Of a DNA stretch of 64,000 nt, positions 16,138 through 24,884 are shown one piece after another. A program made the position numbers and the translations under genes. The DNA comes from DATBLE01 sp046732255 (GTDB lineage Bacteria; Actinomycetota; Thermoleophilia; Gaiellales; Gaiellaceae): contig JBKPMR010000025.1 in the NCBI GenBank assembly GCA_046732255.1, positions 1-64,000 of the forward strand, given 5' to 3'. The notes under the pieces are model-generated. The model was given only the letters and a program-made list of their open reading frames with translations, did not search any database and was not told the DNA's origin. Within the stretch, counting starts at the first letter, position 1, and each line of letters starts with the position of its first letter.

Positions 16138-16715
16138 CCCGGGACGCCTGCGACCCGTGCGATCCACGCCTGGACGTGCGGATACTGCCCCAGGTCGAAG
16201 TCGCCCTCCCCGGCGAGGTGCGTGTACGCGTAGAGCGAGATGTCGGCGATCGTGAACCCGTCGCCGACCAGCCACTCGCGTCCGTCGAGGTGGCCGTCGA
16301 GCGCAGCCAGTGCTCGGTTGCCGCCGCGCCACTTCGCCTCGAGCTCGGACGCGTACTGCTCGCGCTCGCCCACGAGCGCGACCCAGAACCGTGCAACCGC
16401 GATCGTCGGCTCGAGCTCGTACTGCTCGAAGAACATCCACTGGAGGACGCGGGCCCGCTCGAGCGGATCGGCGGGCACGTAGAGCGAGTCCTCGCCGAAG
16501 TACCAGAGGATCGCGTTCGACTCGGCCAGGTACTCGCCGTCGTCGAGCTCCAGCGTCGGGACCCGGAGGGCGGGGTTCTTCCCGCCGAGCAGGTCGGGCC
16601 GGTTCGAACGGTCGAAGACGTCCACCTCGACCCGCTCGTACTCGATCGCGCGGAGGGAGAGGATCTGCCGCACCTTCCAGCAGTTGCCCGAGAGCTGGGA
16701 GTTGTAGAGGCGCAT
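16116..16715 (-). CDS. Glutathione S-transferase family protein
   Basis: 199 residues: thioredoxin-like N-terminal domain (MRLYNSQLSGNCWKVRQIL; NPALRVPTLELDD with cis-Pro; ESNAILWYF binding the gamma-glutamyl end) and an all-helical C-terminal domain containing the N-capping motif FTIADISLYAY. Actinobacteria usually use mycothiol, so the thiol cofactor is uncertain. It starts 4 bp after the metallophosphoesterase gene and its 3' end overlaps the permease remnant on the other strand. Confidence 0.85.
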   Translation of the reverse strand: MRLYNSQLSGNCWKVRQILSLRAIEYERVEVDVFDRSNRPDLLGGKNPALRVPTLELDDGEYLAESNAILWYFGEDSLYVPADPLERARVLQWMFFEQYELEPTIAVARFWVALVGEREQYASELEAKWRGGNRALAALDGHLDGREWLVGDGFTIADISLYAYTHLAGEGDFDLGQYPHVQAWIARVAGVPGYVPLEA

Positions 16716-16719
16716 GCGG

Positions 16720-17424
16720 TTAGGAACGCCGGTAGCGGCTGGAGACTTCCTCCGCGAGCGGCAGACCGCTCGCGCGGGTCGTAGCCGCGAGCTCCTCGAG
16801 GTCGAAGTGCACGCGGTGAAACTCCACCGAGGCCGCCGTTACGATCGCGTACGACGCCCAGGGGTCGAAGCGGAAGTCGTCCTCGGGCTGGAGGTGGTCG
16901 TAGCCGAGGCCGACGCTGCCCGGGTTGACGTACCAGGCGTCGCCGACGCGGCGGAGCTGAGGCACATGGACGTGGCCGCCGGCGAGGAAGTCCGCACCGG
17001 TTCCGCCGAGCTCGGCGGGCGGATCCTCCGGCAGCACGACGCCGTCGTAGCCGGCGGGAGTGCCGTGGAAGCAGAGAAGCCGGCGGCCGTCGAGGTCGAC
17101 TTCGACCGTCGGCGCGAACGAGCGCAGGTAGTCGAGGTGCGCCTCGGCGAGCTGCGCGAGCGTCCACTCGCGCTGGACGAGCTGCCGCTCGGTCGGCTCC
17201 TCGGCGCCCGCGTGTGGATCGAGTAGGAACGCGTCGGAGTTGCCCATCACGGTGAAGGCACCGGCGCCGCGGACGAGCTCGAGGCACTCGACCGGCTGCG
17301 GCCCACCCTGGGCGACGTCGCCGAGCGAGACGATCGTGTCGACCTCGCGGCGCGCCAGGTCGTCCAGCGCTGCGCGCAGCCCGACGGCGTTGCCGTGGGC
17401 GTCGGAAACCAGGGCGACGCGCAC
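16720..17424 (-). CDS. Metallophosphoesterase, YfcE/MJ0936-like
   Basis: 234 residues. Calcineurin-like metal site: VSDAHGN (7-13), SLGDVAQGG, VMGNSD, CFHGTP and GGHVHVPQ, in family order; these bind two metals and cleave phosphodiester or phosphomonoester bonds. The substrate is unknown. The GTG start at 17424 overlaps the TAG of the cystathionine beta-synthase gene by one base, so it is translated by coupling. Confidence 0.87.
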   Translation of the reverse strand: MRVALVSDAHGNAVGLRAALDDLARREVDTIVSLGDVAQGGPQPVECLELVRGAGAFTVMGNSDAFLLDPHAGAEEPTERQLVQREWTLAQLAEAHLDYLRSFAPTVEVDLDGRRLLCFHGTPAGYDGVVLPEDPPAELGGTGADFLAGGHVHVPQLRRVGDAWYVNPGSVGLGYDHLQPEDDFRFDPWASYAIVTAASVEFHRVHFDLEELAATTRASGLPLAEEVSSRYRRS

Positions 17425-18806
17425 TAACGCCGGTGGGCGAGGTACTCGAGCAGGTCGGAGCGGGTGAGGACGGCCTCGGGCTTGCCCTCGCGGGCGACCA
17501 CGACCGCCTGGTTCTTCTCGCGCAGGTCGGCGAAGACCTCGTCCACGGAGTCCTCCATGTCGACCGCGCCGAGCGGGGGCTGCATCGCCGCGGCGACGTC
17601 CTCGCCGAGCGCGTCCGGGTTGCGGAAGATGCGGTCGAGGAGCGTGCGTTCGTTCAGCGAGCCGATCACGTCGGCGAGCGACTCGACCGGCGCGTGCCGC
17701 ACGACCGGGACCTGCGAGATCCCGTACCGCTGCATCAGCTCGATTGCGGCGCCGAGCTTCTCGTGCGGCTCGCAGGTGACCAGATCGGGGATGCCGTTCT
17801 CCGCGTGCTTGAAGGCCAGCACCTGCTCGACGGTGTCGGGCGGGCCGTGCCGCTCGAGGAAGCCGTGCTCGAGCATCCAGTTGTCGTCGTAGACCTTCGA
17901 GAGGTAGCCACGCCCGCCGTCGGGGACGGTGGTCAGGATCGTCGTGTCGGGGCCGAACCGCTTCGCCACCTCGAGCATTGCGAACACCGACGTTCCGCCA
18001 GAGCCGCCCGCCAGGATTCCTTCCTCGCGCGCGAGCCGGCGGGTCATCCGGAACGAGTCGCGGTCGGTGACGCGCACGTACTCGTCGACCACGGACGGGT
18101 CGAAGCTCTTCGGCCAGCCGTCCTTGCCGATGCCCTCGACCAGGTATGGGTGGACGGGGCCCCCCGAGTAGATCGACCCTTCCGGGTCGGCGCCGACGAC
18201 GAGCAGGTCCGGTTTCTGCTCCTTGAGGTAGCGGGCGGTCCCGGTGATCGACCCGCCGGTCCCGACGCCGATCACGATCACGTCGAGCTCGCCGCCGGTC
18301 TGCTCCCAGATCTCCGGCCCGGTCGTCCGGTAGTGCGCGTCCGGGTTGCCCGGGTTCGAGTACTGGTCGGGCTTGTAGGCGCCGGGGATCTCCTCGGCGA
18401 GGCGGTCGGAAACGGCGTAGTAGCTCTCGGGGGAGTCGGCGTCGACCGCGGTTGGGCAGATGACCACGTCGGCACCGAACGCACGCAGCAGCGCGATCTT
18501 CTCCGGCGCCACCTTGTCGGGGACGACGAAGATCATCTTGTAGCCCTTGATCGCTGCCGCGAGCGCGAGGCCGACGCCGGTATTGCCCGAGGTCGGCTCG
18601 ACGATCGTCCCGCCGGGCTTGAGCTTCCCGGTGCGCTCGGCATCCTCGATCATGCTGAGCGCGATCCGGTCCTTGTTGGAGCCGCCCGGGTTCAGGTACT
18701 CGAGCTTGACGAGCAGCGTCGGGCCGAGCTCCCGGCCGATCTTCTGGAGGCGGACGACCGGCGTTCCACCGATCAGGTCGAGCAGCGTCGGGTACTCGCG
18801 CGCCAC
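17424..18806 (-). CDS. cbs: Cystathionine beta-synthase with CBS-domain pair
   Basis: 460 residues. PLP fold-type II domain (about 1-310): Schiff-base Lys in GGSNKDRIA, PTSGNTGVG holding the cofactor, GVGTGGSITGTARYL binding its phosphate. The C-terminal part (about 325-460) holds two CBS motifs (ELMQRYGISQVPVV; DLREKNQAVVVAREG) that may bind adenosyl ligands. The enzyme joins serine and homocysteine to cystathionine; the gamma-type enzyme at 12465-13598 could complete the pathway. Some bacterial homologues act as cysteine synthases, which cannot be excluded. GTG start, 12 bp after the upstream hydrolase gene. Confidence 0.88.
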   Translation of the reverse strand: MAREYPTLLDLIGGTPVVRLQKIGRELGPTLLVKLEYLNPGGSNKDRIALSMIEDAERTGKLKPGGTIVEPTSGNTGVGLALAAAIKGYKMIFVVPDKVAPEKIALLRAFGADVVICPTAVDADSPESYYAVSDRLAEEIPGAYKPDQYSNPGNPDAHYRTTGPEIWEQTGGELDVIVIGVGTGGSITGTARYLKEQKPDLLVVGADPEGSIYSGGPVHPYLVEGIGKDGWPKSFDPSVVDEYVRVTDRDSFRMTRRLAREEGILAGGSGGTSVFAMLEVAKRFGPDTTILTTVPDGGRGYLSKVYDDNWMLEHGFLERHGPPDTVEQVLAFKHAENGIPDLVTCEPHEKLGAAIELMQRYGISQVPVVRHAPVESLADVIGSLNERTLLDRIFRNPDALGEDVAAAMQPPLGAVDMEDSVDEVFADLREKNQAVVVAREGKPEAVLTRSDLLEYLAHRR

Positions 18807-18817
18807 CTCGGAGAAGC

Positions 18818-19705
18818 CTAACCCCGCTCGACGCGGTCGAGGAAGCCGGCGACGAGCTCACGGTAGCGCTCCGGCTCCTCGACGAACTGCATGTGGGAGG
18901 CGTTCTCGAACGTGGCGAGCTCGGAGCCGCGGATGCCGGCGTGGAGCGCCTCGGCCTGGGTCGGCGTGAATTCGTCGTGTGCGCCGGCGGTGATCAGCGT
19001 GGGAACCTCGATCTCGCCCAGGCGGTCGCTGATGTCCCAGTGCTTCAGCGTCCCGGTGATCACGAACTCGTTCGGGCCCTGCATCGTCATGTAGACGTCC
19101 GGGTGCTCGGCGAGCCCGGCGAAGGTGCGTTGCACGAACTCGGGGAACGGCTGGATGCGGCACACGTGCCGCTTGTAGAACTCCATCGCCGCCGCCTCGT
19201 ACTCGGGCGAGTCGAGCGTCCCGGCCGCCTCGTGCTCGTCGAGGACCGCCTGGACGTCGGGCGGGAGCTCCTGCCGCAGCCTTCCGGTCTCGGCCTCCCA
19301 CTGCGGGATGCTTGCCGGCGACGAGGAGAGGACGAGGCTGGCCAGTCCTGAGGGTCTGGTCAGCGCGTACTCCATCGCCAGCATCCCGCCCCAGGACGAG
19401 CCGAAGAGGTGGATGTGGTCGAGGCCGAGGGCATCCCTCACCGCCTGCACCTCGCCGACGAAGAGCTCGACCGTCCAGAATTCGGCCGGTCTGTCGACCC
19501 AGGAGCGTCCGCAGCCGATCTGGTCGTAGAAGACGACGCGCCGTCCGGTGGCGGCGAGGTCTTCCAACGGCTCGAGGTAGTCGTGGGGCGCTCCGGGGCC
19601 GCCGTGCAGGCAGAGGAGCGGCAGCTTGCCGGGCTCCTCGGTGTCGCCGACGGTCCAGTACCAGGTCTCGCTGCCGGCGTAGGCGATGCGGCCCTCCGTG
19701 GTCAC
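18818..19705 (-). CDS. Alpha/beta hydrolase, proline iminopeptidase-like
   Basis: 295 residues. Oxyanion motif LHGGPGAPHDY (about 34-44), nucleophile elbow GSSWGGMLA (about 101-109), Asp in AGAHDEFTP and His in ENASHMQFVEEPE form the triad. HGGPG plus GSSWGG is the signature of the proline iminopeptidase (S33) and tricorn-interacting factor F1 group, which remove N-terminal amino acids from peptides. It has its own leaderless promoter and leads the cbs-phosphoesterase-GST transcript. Confidence 0.87.
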   Translation of the reverse strand: MTTEGRIAYAGSETWYWTVGDTEEPGKLPLLCLHGGPGAPHDYLEPLEDLAATGRRVVFYDQIGCGRSWVDRPAEFWTVELFVGEVQAVRDALGLDHIHLFGSSWGGMLAMEYALTRPSGLASLVLSSSPASIPQWEAETGRLRQELPPDVQAVLDEHEAAGTLDSPEYEAAAMEFYKRHVCRIQPFPEFVQRTFAGLAEHPDVYMTMQGPNEFVITGTLKHWDISDRLGEIEVPTLITAGAHDEFTPTQAEALHAGIRGSELATFENASHMQFVEEPERYRELVAGFLDRVERG

Positions 19706-19711
19706 GCGCGG

Positions 19712-19717
19712 AGTCTA
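19712..19717 (-). promoter_or_regulatory. -10 box of the proline iminopeptidase-like gene (leaderless)
   Basis: TAGACT on the minus strand, 6 nt before the GTG at 19705. Confidence 0.6.
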
Positions 19718-19733
19718 CGGCCGGGCGTGTCGG

Positions 19734-20696
19734 CTACGCCAAGAGCGCGCGCAACTGGTCGAGCGTCATGTTGCCGCCGCTCGCGATCAGGCCGATCTTC
19801 TTGTCGGCGAGGCCGAGCTTCAGCGCGGCCGCGAGCGGCGCGGCGCCGGCGGGCTCGATCAGGTTCCGCGTGCGCTCGAGCATGTGCAGGGTCGCGGCTC
19901 GCAGCTCGTCCTCCGAGACGAGCACGAAGTCGTCGAGGTGCTCGCGCAGGATCCGCTGGGGCAGCTCGAAGCCGACCCGCGTCGCCAGCCCTTCGGCCGC
20001 CGTGTGCATCTCGTCCTCGATGATCGCGGCCTCCTTCCACGAGCGGTAGGCCGCGGGCGCCGCCTCGGACTGGACGCCGACCACGTCGAGCTGCGGCCGG
20101 AGCGCCTTCGCGACGATGGAGGCGCCGGCGGCTCCGCTGCCGCCGCCGATCGGGACGATCAGGACGTCGAGCTCGGGTTGGCGCTCGAGCGCCTCGAGCG
20201 TCTGGGTGGCGACGCCGGCGATCAAGTGCGGCTCGTTACCGGAGTGGATGTAGCGGTAGCCGTGCCGCTCGGCCAACGCCTCGCACTGTTCGCGGGCGTC
20301 GTCGAAGTCGCGTCCGCGCTCGACGATCTCGCCGTCGAGGCCGCGGATCGACGCGAGCTTCACCGGATTCGCCCGCTCCGGGACGCAGACGATCGCCCGG
20401 ACGCCGAAAAGGCGAGAGGCGAAGGCGATCGACTGGCCGTGATTGCCGGTGGACGCGGTGATGACGCCGCGCCGCCGTTCGTCCTCCGTCAGCTGCGAGA
20501 CGAGATTGACGCCGCCGCGGACTTTGAAGTTGCACACCGGCTGGTGGTTCTCGTGCTTGACCCAGACCTCGGTGCCGACGAGCTCGTCGAGTGCCGGGTA
20601 GCGGTTGAGCGCGGTCGGGACGAGGTAGGGGGCGATCCGCTCGCGGGCGGCCAGGACGTCGTCGAAGGTCGGCGGGGCGAGCGCGACGGAGGCCAT
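19734..20696 (-). CDS. Threonine/serine dehydratase-like PLP enzyme
   Basis: 320 residues, fold-type II PLP enzyme with catalytic domain only. The Schiff-base Lys is in CNFKVRGG, cofactor loop in TASTGNHGQS, glycine loop in VPIGGGSGAAG, and the end SGGNMTLDQLRALL matches biodegradative threonine dehydratases and serine racemases. There is no C-terminal ACT regulatory domain, so it is not the isoleucine-inhibited biosynthetic form. It deaminates threonine or serine to the 2-oxo acid. Confidence 0.87.
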   Translation of the reverse strand: MASVALAPPTFDDVLAARERIAPYLVPTALNRYPALDELVGTEVWVKHENHQPVCNFKVRGGVNLVSQLTEDERRRGVITASTGNHGQSIAFASRLFGVRAIVCVPERANPVKLASIRGLDGEIVERGRDFDDAREQCEALAERHGYRYIHSGNEPHLIAGVATQTLEALERQPELDVLIVPIGGGSGAAGASIVAKALRPQLDVVGVQSEAAPAAYRSWKEAAIIEDEMHTAAEGLATRVGFELPQRILREHLDDFVLVSEDELRAATLHMLERTRNLIEPAGAAPLAAALKLGLADKKIGLIASGGNMTLDQLRALLA

Positions 20697-20702
20697 GGGC
20701 AG

Positions 20703-20708
20703 ACGCTA
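20703..20708 (-). promoter_or_regulatory. -10 box of the threonine dehydratase-like gene (leaderless)
   Basis: TAGCGT on the minus strand, 6 nt before the ATG at 20696. Confidence 0.55.
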
Positions 20709-20730
20709 ACGGACGCGCCCTCCCGAGCCA

Positions 20731-20840
20731 CGTCCGGTGCCAGGCACCGGACGTGACCGTTCGAGCCAACGCGTCCGCTTGTTCATGCGGTCGTGGTGTC
20801 TATGCCGGACATGTCCGGTGCCTGGCACCGGACACGTCCC
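20731..20840. repeat. Twin GTGCCNGGCAC palindrome element, copy 3
   Basis: Cores GTGCCAGGCAC (20737-20747) and GTGCCTGGCAC (20818-20828), 81 nt apart, here inside longer arms GTCCGG...CCGGAC. It has the same twin design as the other two loci but a different spacer and flanking arms. It fills most of the gap between two genes. Confidence 0.8.
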
Positions 20841-20852
20841 GAACAGACATGC

Positions 20853-21737
20853 TTACTCGGCCAGCGACGTGTGGAGCGCCTCGAGCTTCCGGCGGGTCCG
20901 CTCGTCGGCAGGGGTGAAGGCCGTGATCCGCGTGCCGAGCCGCTGACCGAGCCAGAGATGCGTGTAGACCAGCGAGAGGAGCCCGGCGCTGGGGTGGCGG
21001 GCACGCTTCCTGCGGCTCTCGACCAGCTGCACGTCGTGCCGCTCCCAGAAGGCCGTGAACTCGGGTGACACGCGGTGAAGGCGGTCGACGAGCACCTTCC
21101 AGTCCGGTTCGTCGAGGTGCTCGGCCATCGCCGCGCGGTACTCGGCGACCATGTTCCCGACGGTCTCGTCCCAGTCGACGATCGTCCGCCGCCAGCTCGG
21201 ATGGGTGAACGCAAGCCAGAGGCAGTTCCGCTCCTCGATCGGAATCGTCTCCAGCTCACCGCCGAAGAAGCTCGCAAAGACGCGGTTGTACGCGAGCAGA
21301 TCGAGCCGATCGTTGAAGACGGCAGCCGGGAACGGCTCGAGTTGGTCGATCAACGCCTGCGCAGTCGGACACTGCTGATCGAGACACTGATTCGCGATCG
21401 TCGCGGTCGGGACGCCGGCCAGGGTGAAGAGGTGCGAGTGCTCGTGGGCGTCGAACTGGAGCGTTCGCGAGATCGCGTCGAGCACCTGCGGCGACGGATT
21501 GATGTCGCGGCCCTGCTCGAGCCACGTGTACCAGGTGACGCCGACCCCGGCGAGCTGGGCAACCTCCTCCCGACGGAGCCCGGGCGTCCGCCGCCGCCTC
21601 CCGCCGCGCACGCCCACTTGCTCGGGCTGGATGCGTTCGCGCCGGTTGCGCAGGAACGCACCGAGCTCGCGACGGCGCACATCGCTGCCGTTGGTCGAGA
21701 TGATCGTTCCGATCTCGGGTGGTGCCGTCGTGGCCAC
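20853..21737 (-). CDS. XRE-family regulator with MmyB-like ligand domain
   Basis: 294 residues. The N-terminal HTH_3/XRE domain contains the family hallmark RRTPGLRREEVAQLAGVGVTWYTWLEQGR. The remainder (LEPFPAAVFNDRLDLLAYNRVF onwards) is the MmyB-like PAS-type domain thought to bind fatty acids or similar ligands. The divergent MFS pump starts 105 bp away and is the obvious target. The GTG at 21737 was chosen because the frame upstream no longer looks coding; a slightly different start is possible. Confidence 0.85.
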   Translation of the reverse strand: MATTAPPEIGTIISTNGSDVRRRELGAFLRNRRERIQPEQVGVRGGRRRRTPGLRREEVAQLAGVGVTWYTWLEQGRDINPSPQVLDAISRTLQFDAHEHSHLFTLAGVPTATIANQCLDQQCPTAQALIDQLEPFPAAVFNDRLDLLAYNRVFASFFGGELETIPIEERNCLWLAFTHPSWRRTIVDWDETVGNMVAEYRAAMAEHLDEPDWKVLVDRLHRVSPEFTAFWERHDVQLVESRRKRARHPSAGLLSLVYTHLWLGQRLGTRITAFTPADERTRRKLEALHTSLAE

Positions 21738-21772
21738 GTACGGCCAGTATGCCCACACCGCTCGAGGCTGAG

Positions 21773-21815
21773 CCTGGTACCGCTGATACCAGGATAAACA
21801 CGCTCTGGTACTAGG
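21773..21815. promoter_or_regulatory. Probable operator between regulator and MFS pump
   Basis: Perfect inverted repeat CCTGGTA (21773-21779), 7-nt spacer, TACCAGG (21787-21793), followed by a half-related site CTGGTACTAGG (21805-21815). It lies between the divergent starts, as expected for a binding site of the MmyB-type regulator controlling both genes. Confidence 0.6.
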
Positions 21816-21841
21816 CTGGCCGCGGCGGCCACGATCGGTGC

Positions 21842-23308
21842 ATGACTCTCGCACCGGTTCCATCTCAGTCTTCGGACGAGCGGCTGAGCCCCCGCGCGCT
21901 GGGCATGCTGCTCGTCCTCTGCGGCGCTCTCTTCCTCGACGCGATGGACGTTTCGATGATCGGCGTCGCCCTGCCGTCTATCCGTTCCGACCTCGGGCTG
22001 TCGACCAGCTCGCTGCAGTGGGTCGTGAGCGCCTACGTGCTCGGATACGGCGGATTCCTGCTGCTCGGAGGCCGCGCGGCCGACCTCTTCGGCCGCCGCC
22101 GCATGTTCCTGGTCTCGCTTGGCGTCTTCGTCGTCGCGTCGGCGCTCGGCGGCTTCGCGGACTCGGGCGAGCTCCTGATCGCAACCCGCTTCGTCAAAGG
22201 CGTCAGCGCCGCGTTCACGGCGCCGGCCGGCCTTTCGATCATCACGACGAGCTTCGCCGAGGGAGCCGCGAGGAACAAGGCGATCTCGATCTACACGGCG
22301 ACCGGTGCGACCGGCTTCTCGCTCGGGCTCGTGTTTGGCGGGCTGCTGACCGAGATCGGGTGGCGGTGGGTGTTCTTCCTGCCGGTCCCGATCGCGCTCG
22401 TGACGCTGGTCGCGGCAACACAGCTCGTCCCGGTGGAGGATCGTGCGGTTCCGCGCAGACGCTCGTTCGACCTGGCCGGAGCCTTGACCCTGACGGCGGC
22501 GATGTTGCTCTTCGTCTTCACCGTGGTGGAGGCGCCGGACGTCGGGTGGGCGTCGGCCCGTACGCTCGGCTCGTTCGCCGGCGTCGCGGCCATTCTCGCC
22601 CTGTTCGTCGCGATCGAGCAGCGCACGGCCGTCCCGCTCGTGCGGCTCGGGATCCTGCGCTCGAGCACGCTCGTCCGCGCGAACATCGCGGCGATGCTGC
22701 TCGTCGGCAGCTGGTTCGGATTCCAGTTCATCGCCACGCTCTACATGCAGCAGCTGCGCGGGTGGTCGCCGCTCGAGACCGGCCTTGCGATCTTCCCCGG
22801 CGGATTCCTGGTCGCCGTGCTGGCGCCGCGCGTCGGGCCGCTGGTGATCCGGTTCGGGATCACGCGGCTGGTGACGCTCGGGTTCCTCTCGGCGGCGGTC
22901 GCGTATGCGCTGTTCGTCCCGATCGGGCTCGATTCCGGATACGCGGCGGCGATGCTTCCGACCTTCGTCCTGGCCGGTTTCGGCTTCGCGCTCTCGTACG
23001 GCCCGCTGAACATCGCCGGGACGAACGGCGTCGCCGCCCACGAGCAGGGGCTTGCGAGCGGGCTCGTCAGCTCGTCCTTCCAGGTCGGCGGCGCGCTCGT
23101 GCTCGCGGTCGCGACCGCCGTGAACAACGCGGCGGCCGGTTCCGACGGGTCACCACAGGCGCTGCTCGACGGCTTCCACGCTGCGATCGTCGTCTCCGTG
23201 ATCGCGGCTGGTCTCGGAGCGGTCGTCACCGCCGTGGGGCGCCGACCGCAGGCCGTGCCGGCCGACGAGATCGTCGAGCAGGCGGAGCCGATGGAGGAGG
23301 CTGCGTGA
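21842..23308 (+). CDS. MFS drug transporter, DHA2 (EmrB/QacA) family
   Basis: 488 residues with about 14 hydrophobic segments. Family landmarks: LDAMDVSMIGVALPSI in helix 1, GGRAADLFGRRRMFL in the first cytoplasmic loop, WRWVFFLPVPIALV, and GPLNIAGTNGVAAHEQG late in the protein. It is a proton-coupled efflux pump, probably controlled by the divergent XRE/MmyB-type regulator. Start by ATG; no strong ribosome site is visible. Confidence 0.87.
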   Translation: MTLAPVPSQSSDERLSPRALGMLLVLCGALFLDAMDVSMIGVALPSIRSDLGLSTSSLQWVVSAYVLGYGGFLLLGGRAADLFGRRRMFLVSLGVFVVASALGGFADSGELLIATRFVKGVSAAFTAPAGLSIITTSFAEGAARNKAISIYTATGATGFSLGLVFGGLLTEIGWRWVFFLPVPIALVTLVAATQLVPVEDRAVPRRRSFDLAGALTLTAAMLLFVFTVVEAPDVGWASARTLGSFAGVAAILALFVAIEQRTAVPLVRLGILRSSTLVRANIAAMLLVGSWFGFQFIATLYMQQLRGWSPLETGLAIFPGGFLVAVLAPRVGPLVIRFGITRLVTLGFLSAAVAYALFVPIGLDSGYAAAMLPTFVLAGFGFALSYGPLNIAGTNGVAAHEQGLASGLVSSSFQVGGALVLAVATAVNNAAAGSDGSPQALLDGFHAAIVVSVIAAGLGAVVTAVGRRPQAVPADEIVEQAEPMEEAA

Positions 23309-23348
23309 GGGCGCGCCCACACCGACACGTCCGCGCCGGGACACGCGG

Positions 23349-24884
23349 CTAGTGGCGGAAATGGCGGCGGCCGGTGAAGACCATCGTTGCGCCGGCGGCC
23401 TGAACCGCCGCGACGACGTCGGCATCGCGCTTCGACCCGCCGGGCTGGATGATCGCCCGCACACCCTGCTCCAGCGCGAGCGCGGGACCGTCCGCAAACG
23501 GGAAGAACGCGTCCGAGGCGAGGGCGGCCCCGGCGAGGTCGTGGCCGTGCTCGACCGCCTTCTCGACGGCGAGCCGCACCGCGTCCACACGTGACATCTG
23601 GCCGGCGCCGACGCCGATCGTGCGGAGATCCTTGGCGATCACGATCGCATTGGAGGTGACGTGCTTGCAGACCCGCCACGCGAAGAGCAGGTCGCCCCAG
23701 TCGGCCTCGCTCGGCTCGCCGCAGACGCCGATCATGCCGTCTCGGTCCTCGACGTCCGCGTCCCGGTCCTGCGCAAGCATGCCGCCGACGACCCGACGAT
23801 AGTCGCGCTCGTCGCCCGACGAGCCCCGCCGCTCGGTCGAGTCGAGGATCCGCAGCGCCTCCTTCGAACGGAGCACGTCGACCGCGCCATCCTCGAAGCC
23901 CGGCGCGAACAGCACCTCGACGAACTGCTCGGCAAGCCGCCGGGCGAGGTCGACCGACACCGGCCGGTTGAGGACGACGACGCCGCCGAAGGCCGAGACC
24001 GGATCGGAGCCGAGCGCCCGCGCGTACGCCTCCTCGATCGCACCGGCGACCGCGACCCCACACGGATTCGCGTGCTTCACGATCACGCACGCCGGGAGCG
24101 TGAACTCCTCCCCGAGTTGCCGCGCGGCGGACAGGTCGTTGAGGTTGTTGTACGAGAGCTCCTTCCCGCCGAGCTGCTCGACCCGTGACAGCAGGTGCCG
24201 GCGCGCGCCGGCCTCGGCGTAGTAGGCGGCGCGCTGGTGCGGGTTCTCGCCGTAGGCGAGGTTCCGCTCCTTCCAGAACGTCGGGATCAGACCCTCTGGG
24301 AACGACTCCCGCTCGTTGAACCAGGCCGAGATCGCCGACTCGTACGCGGCGGTGACGACGAAGGTCTCGCCGGCGAGCGAGCGGCGGGTGTCGAGCGAGA
24401 GCTCGCCGTGCTCGCGCAGCTCGTCGAGCACGCGCACGTAGCGCTCCGGCCGGGCGACCGAGGCGACGTGGTGGAAGTTCTTCGCCGCCGCCCGCAGCAG
24501 GGCAGGGCCGCCGATGTCGATCATCTCCACCGCCTCCTCCTCGGTCACGCCCCGGCGCGACGCGGCCTCGGTGAAGGGGTAGAGGTTGACGACGACCATG
24601 TCGATCGGCTCGATCTCGTGCTGGGCGAGATCGAGGAGGTCCTCCGGCACGTCACGCCGGGCGAGGATCCCGCCGTGCACCGCCGGGTGGAGGGTGACGA
24701 CACGGTGGCCGAGCATCTCCGCGAAGCCGGTCATGGTCTCGACCCGGGTGACCGGGAAGCCGTGCTCCTCCAGGAACGACGCGGTGCCGCCGCTCGCGAC
24801 CAGCTTCCAGCCGAGCTCGACGAGACCGCTTGCGAACTCGCCGAGCCCGCCTTTGTCGTAGACGGAGATCAGCGCGCGGCGCAC
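23349..24884 (-). CDS. purH: Bifunctional AICAR transformylase / IMP cyclohydrolase PurH
   Basis: 511 residues, full length. The N-terminal IMP cyclohydrolase domain begins ALISVYDKGGLGEF with VVNLYPF near residue 100; the transformylase domain has the catalytic KHANPCGVA and ends QPGGSKRDADVVAA...FTGRRHFRH, as usual for PurH. It catalyses the last two steps to IMP. The GTG start at 24884 overlaps the purN gene end by 16 nt, so purM-purN-purH form one translationally coupled unit. Confidence 0.95.
   Translation of the reverse strand: MRRALISVYDKGGLGEFASGLVELGWKLVASGGTASFLEEHGFPVTRVETMTGFAEMLGHRVVTLHPAVHGGILARRDVPEDLLDLAQHEIEPIDMVVVNLYPFTEAASRRGVTEEEAVEMIDIGGPALLRAAAKNFHHVASVARPERYVRVLDELREHGELSLDTRRSLAGETFVVTAAYESAISAWFNERESFPEGLIPTFWKERNLAYGENPHQRAAYYAEAGARRHLLSRVEQLGGKELSYNNLNDLSAARQLGEEFTLPACVIVKHANPCGVAVAGAIEEAYARALGSDPVSAFGGVVVLNRPVSVDLARRLAEQFVEVLFAPGFEDGAVDVLRSKEALRILDSTERRGSSGDERDYRRVVGGMLAQDRDADVEDRDGMIGVCGEPSEADWGDLLFAWRVCKHVTSNAIVIAKDLRTIGVGAGQMSRVDAVRLAVEKAVEHGHDLAGAALASDAFFPFADGPALALEQGVRAIIQPGGSKRDADVVAAVQAAGATMVFTGRRHFRH

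Noticed and set aside
15642..16784. 380-codon plus-strand frame across the permease remnant and GST
   Set aside because: Different frame from the NNLPA-bearing remnant; the rest is antisense of the GST gene with no motifs.
21350..23041. 563-codon minus-strand frame opposite the DHA2 pump
   Set aside because: Pure antisense of a clear membrane transporter; composition is Arg/Glu/Asp-rich and featureless.
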